Shown in pieces: positions 57,106 through 64,000 of a stretch of DNA of 64,000 nucleotides (positions are counted from its first letter, which is position 1; the number at the start of each line of letters is the position of its first letter). Under the pieces are notes generated by a model that saw nothing but the letters and a program-made list of their open reading frames with translations, did no database searches and was not told the DNA's origin. The translations under genes and the position numbers were made by a program. Source of the stretch: Aquarana catesbeiana (Eukaryota > Chordata > Amphibia > Anura > Ranidae); NCBI RefSeq assembly GCF_042186555.1, contig NC_133328.1:329586539-329650538 (forward strand). Reading direction: 5' to 3'.

Positions 57106-57921
57106 TTAATTGATATGTATTCCTTTAAAGCTTGTTCAATGGCCATCTGATGTAGTGGGTGTTTGAGCATTATGTCCGGTAAGTACCACGGTCATGTGCT
57201 CTTGGTATGGCTGAGGCTATAGTAGTGTATACTGCATTATGGTCAGACCACGGAATCGGAATTATATCTGATGCAATAATTTCTGGTATCATTCCTATTG
57301 TTAGAAAAATATGATCTATTCTGGTGAAGGTTTGATGAGGGTGCGAGAAATAAGTGAATTTCTTTTTCATTGGGTTACTTTCTCTCCATGAATCTACCAG
57401 ATTGTATTTGGAAAGAAGTTGAGAAAAAGGTAATCTAGAGGTTATTTTGGATGGTGTAAAGGTGATTTATCTAGAAATGGGAGGAGGACCTGGTTCGAAT
57501 CCCCACACATTATCACTGTTCCTATTTTGTGTGTATTAATCACTTGTAATATATGTGAGAGGAATGGTGTAGGTTGTTTGTTAGGAGCGTAGTAGGAAAT
57601 CACTGTGATTGCTGTATCCATTATATAACCGATGAGTATCAGGTATCTACCTTCTGGGTCTTTAATTTCTGATGATAAGGTGAATGGTGTGGATCGGTGA
57701 AATGCAATTAGAGTTCCCCTTTGCTTGGTACAGGCAGAAGCTGTGTAAATTTGTTGATAAAAAGGAGAAATATATTTTGGAGTAGAATCTTTGGTGAAGT
57801 GTGTTTCTTGGAGGCATACTATGTGAGCCTTCTTGTTATGGAAAGTACGGAAGGCTTTGGTCCTTTTTTGAGGGACATTTATTCCCTGAACATTCAGGGA
57901 AAGTATATTCAGTGGTGCCAT

Positions 57922-58868
57922 GGCAATAGATCAAATAGTTTTGACTTACTTTTTGTTATGCAGAGCTGACTGCGCAGATCAACCTGTGTGGACTGAAGAG
58001 ATGAATAGATAGAAAAGAAACCAGTGAATTCTGGAGTAAAGAGTAAACAAAAAACATATGAGATTAGATGATACATTGTATAAATTATTTTTTGCAAGTA
58101 ATCACAATTTATCCATGAAAGAGAATAAATATCTCTCTCAGGGGAATAAGTGCCTTCGTCACACTCCCACATAATATGGTTGGGAGAATGAGGAGGGCTA
58201 ATGGGGGTACACGGATCTTCCGCTTACAGGAGAGAAGTGCTATGTCAAAAGACATCAAAATGATGTTTCATTAATTGGAGTGCAGAATATAGTTTTTGTT
58301 GAAATTATTTATTCCAGGGTGGTTGTATATGGTTAGTCTTGCCCTAGGCTAAATAATTCAGTTAGAAAGGTACTGTTAATAACTTTGGTATTGATGAAGA
58401 TAGTTTGAATTATTTTGGGATTTTAACCCTTTTAGAGTAAACAATTACATATTTTATTCATATGTAACTGTTTAGATATGTTAACTCATAAAATTGAGGT
58501 TGTATTGCTTCAGATTAGAATAAACAAAAACATAATTCTAGGAACTAGTTAGGTAATAATATATTTGTTTTAAGAAAAGAAAGAAAAAGCTTCCATTACT
58601 TCTGGATTATTGAACATATTTGTCCTAAAAAGTAATAAATCTATTGTTATTACCTGATAATATATAACTGAACAAGAATTTCCTTATTTCACTTATATAT
58701 TCTAAGGCTATATGAATCAGAAGTAATAAGAAATATAACTGGAATGTAACATGATCCCACACAGTGTGTGACTATCAGAATGCAGTTACATTCAGATATA
58801 AATATAGGTTTTTTTATAGAGAACCATCTCTTAGTATAATAAATGAAGAGATATCAGGAATTAGGATG
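57922..58868 (-). other. L1-B inter-ORF region
   Basis: About 950 bases between ORF1 and ORF2, AT-rich and without a frame; comparable to the long spacer between the ORFs of L1-A (18476-19407), so a long inter-ORF spacer seems to be a trait of this LINE group. Confidence 0.5.
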
Positions 58869-60059
58869 TCAGTCCATTGAATCTTCTTGGTCCATGGATG
58901 ATGTGGCATAACAGCCTCTTTTGTGAGAATGATGATTCCCATTTTGTTCTGAAATTTTCTGGGTGCTGCCTGAAGGTGAAGATGATGCCATTCTTCTGCG
59001 TGTGGGAGTGTTGCTGCTTGTGGGTTCTGTCAGATTTAATTTTAAAAGGGTTTGTTGTAGTTCATCTGCTGATCTGCTTCTGTAAATTGTACCTTGGTAG
59101 TTAAATCTGACTGAAAAGGGGAAGCCCCATTGATACATAATGTTGTGGTGTTGCAGTTCCATTAGTTGGGGTTTCATGGATCATCTTTTAGTAATAGTAA
59201 GTTGGGATAGGTCAGCAAAAATTTGATAATTGTGTCCTTGAAAATTAAGTTCCTTTTTTTCTCTTGCAGCAATTAGTATTTGTTCTTTCGTTCTGTAATA
59301 ATGAAATTTTGTGATTATATCACGTGGGGGTCCATCTTTCTTTTTGGCTGTGAGGGCTCTGTGTACTCTGTCCAGTTCTAAACGTTCAATAGGGATATCT
59401 GACTTTAGTTCTTGTAATAGAGCAGTAATAGTAGATTGCAGGTCTGTCACAGTTTCAGGTATTCCCCTTATGCGCAAGTTTGAACGTCTGGCTCTATTTT
59501 CGTAATCTTCGAGCTTAGTTTGAAGTATTAAATTCGCTTTTTTTAATTGTTCCAATTCTGTTATATTTTCTTGGGTTGTAATTTCAATTTCATCCATTTT
59601 TATTTCTAAGGCTGCGGTGCGGTTTCCCAGCTCTCTTATTTCTTTGGTTAGGCTTTTTGTTATTTGGTCTGAGGTTTGTTTTAAAGCCTTATGAAGCATC
59701 TTTTCAAATTGTAATAATATTACTGGGGATACTGAGGAGGCTTGTGGAGAAGTTTGTGAGAGGATTTGTTCTGTATCTGACTCAAATGGAGAGTCTTGCT
59801 GTGACATTTTCTGTCTGTGAGAGCGCCCTGATGCTGTATCTTGTGAGGTGACTGGAGCTGCTTCAGCTGCAGTGAGTGCCTGTGAGCTCTTTGTGAGGTG
59901 ATTTTTATTTCTGCCACGGTTTCCTCCCAGTACCATATTTCCTGCCCAAACTTTCACAGTTTGTTCCCTGGGGCAAAAAGGTTCAAATGGATACCTTTTG
60001 AGCCTGCAGGCTCCGCTTTGTCCTTCTCTTCTCTCCTCAGCGGTGTGGAGCTCTAACAA
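58869..60059 (-). pseudogene. L1-B ORF1 (nucleic-acid chaperone), single nonsense codon
   Basis: Open from 60059 to a TGA near 59181, and in the same frame onward to 58869, about 396 codons in total. Residues 130-200 form a long coiled coil (EIRELGNRTAALEIKMDE, EQLKKANLILQTKLED). YENRARRSNLRIRGIPE begins the RRM-like domain, ERLELDRVHRAL and DIITKFHYYRTKEQIL complete it, and QGHNYQIFADLSQ opens the C-terminal domain, which continues after the stop (ELQHHNIMYQWGFPFSV). The TGA sits where CGA (Arg) is expected in TKRRS-like text, a CpG-type transition. The start may be a later Met (MSQQDSPFE, about residue 84) since the first 80 residues look non-conserved. ORF1p would package L1 RNA. Confidence 0.85.
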
Positions 60060-60657
60060 TGCATGTCTGCTCCGCTAGGCTCCGCCTCCTGCCCCCCAAT
60101 TGTACACCACTTCCAAGCAATGTTTCATATTCCTATTTCTGGACTAAAATATCTGTGTGCTAAGTATACCTTTTTTTTCATTCCCATAGGGGAGAAAAGA
60201 CTCGGAGGACAACACTCACAGGACACTAGGGACCCCCCACATCGCCAACAAGATTGAGAAATCAGCCCAAGCCCCCCCCGAGGATCTGGAGGAAGGAGAG
60301 GTGGAGGAAGTGGGCAAGATGGTCACCTAAATAGGTGAGTGTCTGACACCCCAACTTCAGGTTATCTATGTATGCCTGCATATTTCTATATACATGTTTT
60401 TTAACCAAGTTTTAGATGATGTGCTGGTTGTGGAACAGGAAGCTGAACCTTTCACTAGGGCCAGCGCCCAAAGGCTCATCCACAACATCATGCAGTGGAA
60501 TGGGGAAATCGACAATATTCGAAATAGACTGAATATTATGGAACAGCAAATGAAGAACACGATAGATGTGTTGGGGAGAATCAAAATTTTTGCCTAATCA
60601 CATCCATTTTCAGTTTTGTTGGACTCCCAAAAAAAAAATGTTTTTTGTACATTTTAA

Positions 60658-63600
60658 CCACTTTAACCAGCCCCGGACCATTTGGTTGCCTAAAGACCAG
60701 AGGACTTTTTCCAATTTGGCACTGCGTCGCTTTAACTGCTAATTGCGCGGTCATGCAATGCTGTATCCAAACAAAATTGGCGTCCTTTTCTTCCCAGAGC
60801 TTTCTTTTAATGGTATTTGATCACCTCTGCGTTTTTTAGTTTTTGCGCTATAAACGGAAAAAGACCGAAAATTTTGAAAATAAATGATATTTTCTACTTC
60901 AAATCCAATAAACTCAATTTTAGTCATACATTTAGGCCAAAATGTATTTGGCCACATGTCTTTGGTAAAAAAAAATGTCAATAAGTGTATATTTATTGGT
61001 TTGCGCAAAAGTTATAGCGCCTACAAACTAGGGTACATTTTCTGGAATTTACACAGCCTTTCATTTATGACTGCCTATGTCATTTCTTGAGGTGCTAAAA
61101 TGGCAGGGCAGTACAAAACCCTCACAAATGACCCCATTTTGGAAAGTAGACACCCCAAGGAAATTGCTGAGAGGCATGTTGAGCCCATTGAATATTATTT
61201 TTTTTGTCCCAAGTGATTGAATAATGACAAAAAAAAAAAAATTACAAAAAGTTGTCATTAAATTATATATTGCTCACACAGGCCATGGGCATATGTGGAA
61301 TTGCACCCCAAAATATATTCAGCTGCTTTTCCTGAGTATGGGGATACCACATGTGTGGGAATTTTTGGGAGCCTAGCCGCGTACGGGGCCACGAAATCAA
61401 TCACTGCTTTGAGGATTTCTAAGGGCGTAAATTTTTGATTTTACTCCTCACTACCTATCACAGTTTTGAAGGCCATAAAATGCCCAGATGGCATAACCCC
61501 CCCCCCCAAATGACCCCATTTTGGAAAGTAGACACCCCAAGCTATTTGCTTTGAGGCATGTTGAGTCCATGGAATATTTTATATTTTGACACAAAATGCG
61601 GGAAAGTGACACATTTTTTTTTTTTTTTTGCACAAAGTTGTCACTAAATGATATATTGCTCACACAGGCCATGGGCATATGTGGAATTGCACCCCAAAAT
61701 ACATTTAGCTTCTTCTCCTGAGTATGGGGATACCACATGTGTGGGACTTTTTAGGAAACCAATCACCGCCTTCAGGTTTTCTAAGGGTGTAAATTTTTGA
61801 TTTCACTCTTCACTGCCTATCACAGTTTCGGGGGCCATGGAATGCCCAGGTGGCACAACCCCCCCAATGACTCCATTTTGGAAAGTAGACACCCCAAGCT
61901 ATTTGCTGAGAGGCATGGTGAGTATTTTGCAGCTCTCATTTGTTTTTGAAAATGAAGAAAGACAAGAAAAAAAATTTTTTTTTTCTTTTTTCAATTTTCA
62001 AAACTTTGTGACAAAAAGTGAGGTCTGCAAAATACTCACTATACCTCACAGCAAATAGCTTGGAGTGTCTACTTTCCAAAATGGGGTCATTTGGGGGGGT
62101 TTTGTGCCACCTGGGCATTCCATGGCCTCCGAAACTGTGATAGGCAGTGAAGAGTGAAATAAAAAATTTACGCCCTTAGAAAGACTGAAGGCGGTGCTTG
62201 GTTTTCGGGGTCCCGTACGAGGCTAGGCTCAAAGTCTCACACATGTGGTATCCCCGTACTCAGGAGAAGCAACAAAATGTATTTTGGGGTGTAATTTCAC
62301 ATATTCCCATGGCATGTTTGAGCAATATATCATTTAGTGACAACTTTGTACAAAAAAAAAAAAAATTTGTCTCTTTCCCGCAACTTGTGTCACAATATAA
62401 AATATTCCATGGACTCGACATGCCTCTCAGCAAATAGCTTGGGGTGTCTACTTTCCAAAATGGGGTCATTTGGGGGGTTTTGAAATGTCCTGGCATTTTA
62501 TGCACAACATTTAGAAGCTTATGTCACACATCACCCACTCTTCTAACCACTTGAAGACGCCCTTTCTGACACTTTTTGTTTACATGAAAAAATAATTTTT
62601 TTTGCAAGAAAATTACTTTGAACCCCCAAACATTATATATTTTTTTAAAGCAAATGCCCTACAGATTAAAATGGTGGGTGTTTCTTTTTTTTTTTACACA
62701 GTATTTGCGCAGCGATTTTTCAAGCGCATTTTTTGGGGAAAAAACACACTTTTTAAAATTTTAATGCACTAAAACACACTATATTGCCCAAATGTTTGAT
62801 TAAATAAAAAAGATGATCTTAGGCCGAGTACATGGATACCAAACATGACATGCTTTAAAATTGCACACAAACGTGCAGTGGCAACAAAATAAATACATTT
62901 TTAAAAGCCTTTAAAAGCTTTTACAGGTTACCACTTTAGATTTACAGAGGAGGTCTACTGCTAAAATTACTGCCCTCGATCTGACCTTCGCGGTGATACC
63001 TCACATGCATGGTGCAATTGCTGTTTACATTTGACGCCAGACTGACGCTTGCGTTCGCCTTAGGGCGAGAGCAGGGGGGGACAGGGGTGCTTTTTTACCT
63101 TATTTTTAAACTGTTCCTTTCATTTCTTTTTTTAATCATTTTTATTGTTATCTCAGGGAATGTAAATATCCCATATGACAGCAATAGGCAGTGACAGGTA
63201 CTCTTTTTTGAAAAAATTGGGGTCTATTAGACCCTAGATTTCTCCTCTGCCCTCAAAGCATCTGACCACAGACCACGGTGTGATAAAATGCTTCCCCAAT
63301 TTCCCAATGGCGCTGTTTACATCCGGCAAAATCTAAGTCATAAAATGCTCGTAGCTTTCGGTTTCTTAGGCCATAGAGATGTTTGGAGCCACTCTGGTCT
63401 CTGATTAGCTCTATGGTCAGCTGGCTGAATCACCGGCTGCATTCTCAGGTTCCCTGTTGAGACAGGAGAGCCAGAGAAAAACACGGTAGACAGTGGGGGA
63501 GGGGGCATTCCCTCCCAATGCTTGTAAAAGCAGTCTAGAGGCTAATTAGCTGCTAGGATTGCTTTTACATGAAAGCCGACCGCTGGCTGAAAAGAATGAT

Positions 63601-64000
63601 ACCAAGATGATACCTAAACCTGCAGGCATCATTCTGGTATAACCACTCAAAGTCGTGAATAGCGTACCTGAAGACAAAAAAATGGTTAACAATAAAGCAC
63701 AGTAAATGGTAAAGTATAAAAAATTGCATACCTGAAAAGCAAAACATAATAACAATAAAACATTGCAGAATAGAATACAGTAAAAAAGAGCAGAACAATA
63801 GAGAGAGAATAGAGAGAGAGAGAACAATAAAACGACAACTATTTTTTTTTATTTTATATTTTTGTTTGTGGTTTTTTTTTTTTTTACACTTTTTTTTGTA
63901 ACTAACTTTTATAACTGTAACCTGTTCCAGGTTCGGGTCTCTCAAAATGCGATGGCATCTTGGGAGACCCTGTGAAAGTGTGCCTAGTCTGTGCAGTGCT
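60658..64000. mobile_element. TTAA element, copy 2 (long form), runs off the window
   Basis: TTAA at 60654-60657, then CCACTTTAACCAGCCCCGG. It keeps a 2.1 kb block missing from copy 1, including GCGCTATAAACGG text and the inverted/tandem repeat at 61115-62480. From 62827 it parallels copy 1 to the window end. No transposase-sized frame is seen in this 3.3 kb. Confidence 0.8.
61115..62480. repeat. Tandem and inverted repeats of a 350-400 bp unit
   Basis: AATGACCCCATTTTGGAAAG plus TAGACACCCCAAG opens direct units near 61125, 61508 and 61866. The same text appears inverted near 62065-62100 and 62450-62475. The symmetry centre is about 61985, inside an A/T run. Arms (about 61507-61960 and 62000-62470) share GATACCACATGTGTG and TGATATATTGCTCA phrases. 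Confidence 0.85.

Larger units (their letters stand above)
50772..57921 (-). pseudogene. L1-B ORF2 (endonuclease, RT, C-terminal zinc knuckle)
   Basis: Endonuclease at 57921-57442 (NVQGINVP, QETHF, SYYAPNK, CGDSNQ), a frameshift near 57455, then 57370-57170 (FTRIDHIFL, PWSDHNAVY), another near 57180, then IMLKHPLHQMAIEQALKEYISIN up to a TTAA where the 3.4 kb element is inserted. The RT part is open from 53743 to 51138: PGPDGYSALYYK, LDIKRAFD (residues 356-363 of the 900-codon frame), GTRQGCPLSP (413-422) and FADD (457-460), then CFRGCPEIGTYLHI up to a TAG replacing the expected TGG. A last piece, 50993-50772, closes the protein. The ATG at 53840 lies in the inserted element, so the first 32 residues are foreign. 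Confidence 0.9.
50344..60096 (-). mobile_element. L1-B: near full-length L1/Tx1 LINE in the H2 Myb intron
   Basis: 18-bp perfect TSD CAATTGTACACCACTTCC at 50326-50343 and 60097-60114. On minus the 5' end is GGGGGCAGGAGGCGGAGCC at 60096. ORF1, ORF2 and a 3' UTR follow, ending near 50344. Without the TTAA element in ORF2 it is about 6.4 kb. The lesions are few, so it is the youngest LINE here. Confidence 0.92.
49550..60597 (+). pseudogene. H2 Myb/SANT-like gene, split by L1-B
   Basis: Exon 1 (to about 49829) contains MSQSRRRRFKASNMAFGEMVEMVDILRR and GVRRSKDQLRKGWSDLKLREL, matching H1 and keeping Cys where H1 has TGA. The splice donor after EKRK-equivalent is lost: H1 has AAAAAAG|TAAGTA, H2 AAAAAAGGAAGTA (GT to GG). 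Intron 1 contains the L1-B insertion (50344-60096). Exon 2 is 60190-60334 (GEKRLGG start conserved, then out of frame with stops). Exon 3, about 60416-60597, is open and ends NTIDVLGRIKIFA. A nuclear-import and DNA-binding partner in the intact family; here a pseudogene. Confidence 0.75.
47171..64000. mobile_element. Harbinger H2, three-gene relative of H1, open at right edge
   Basis: The left end near 47171 (TGCCATGAACACATGTGTGGAA, preceded by TAA) is a diverged Harbinger TIR followed by CCGACAGAAAAAGTTTGACGG subterminal motifs. It carries a MADF gene (-) and a Myb-like gene (+) divergent from a shared start, as H1 does in reverse orientation. Intron 1 of the Myb gene retains the same stretch as H1 (GGACACTCAGCAGCTGTTT at 50120s, complement at 15150s). 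The transposase should lie to the right but is not reached: a TTAA element starts at 60654 and fills the window. Confidence 0.75.

Noticed and set aside
1..64000. Host protein-coding genes, tRNA or rRNA genes
   Set aside because: Every long frame with a recognisable domain belongs to a transposable element; no cloverleaf with A and B boxes was recognised by eye, though a tRNAscan run would be the proper test.

Overview
The window is a block of vertebrate repetitive DNA with no recognisable host gene, tRNA or rRNA. The mix of repeats (L1/Tx1 LINEs, Penelope-like elements, spliced Harbinger transposons with termini beginning TGCCCCGTACACACGG, abundant TTAA-flanked palindromic elements, GGGGGTTATTTAC MITEs, a Ty3/gypsy remnant) suggests an anuran amphibian with a large genome, probably a ranoid frog. 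That assignment rests on remembered repeat families, not on a search.

Layout. 0-8.8 kb: a Penelope-like (PLE) gene with RT and GIY-YIG domains, an L1 remnant, a Tc1-like transposase remnant split by a TTAA MITE, a hAT-type MITE, a second PLE RT fragment and a 5'-truncated L1. 8.8-26.4 kb: a nest of up to four levels. An inverted-repeat element (E1) was hit by a MITE, the MITE by a full-length L1 (L1-A), and L1-A by two more inverted-repeat elements (E2, E3) and a 7.3 kb Harbinger (H1). Nearly every junction keeps a target-site duplication (TSD). 26.4-37.7 kb: palindromic elements and microsatellites around a second nest, E5 > E4 > a tandem-dimer element carrying a 2 kb minisatellite with a 27-bp unit. 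38-47.1 kb: an old TTAA element interrupted by an internally deleted L1 (itself carrying a hAT-like MITE), an L2/SINE-like tail and a deleted gypsy. 47.2-64 kb: a second Harbinger (H2, open at the right edge) whose Myb-like gene is split by a nearly complete L1 (L1-B). L1-B's ORF2 is split by a TTAA element, and a second copy of that TTAA element starts at 60.66 kb and runs off the window.

Genes and cooperation. The only intact-looking gene is the two-exon H1 transposase (about 404 aa). Both Harbingers also carry a Myb/SANT-like gene and a MADF-type gene in divergent orientation, suggesting a three-protein transposon. In H1 the Myb-like gene has one in-frame TGA and the MADF gene one frameshift; both are more damaged in H2. 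L1-B keeps most of ORF1 and ORF2 with few lesions.

Most notable: several insertions (E1-E5) share one asymmetric design: a 13-14 bp TSD, a 60-250 bp single-copy leader, a long inverted repeat, and a right end that stops at or close to the TSD. E2 carries a hammerhead-ribozyme-like core in both arms. With PLE genes nearby, I infer (unproven) that these are PLE-related elements with inverted terminal repeats.
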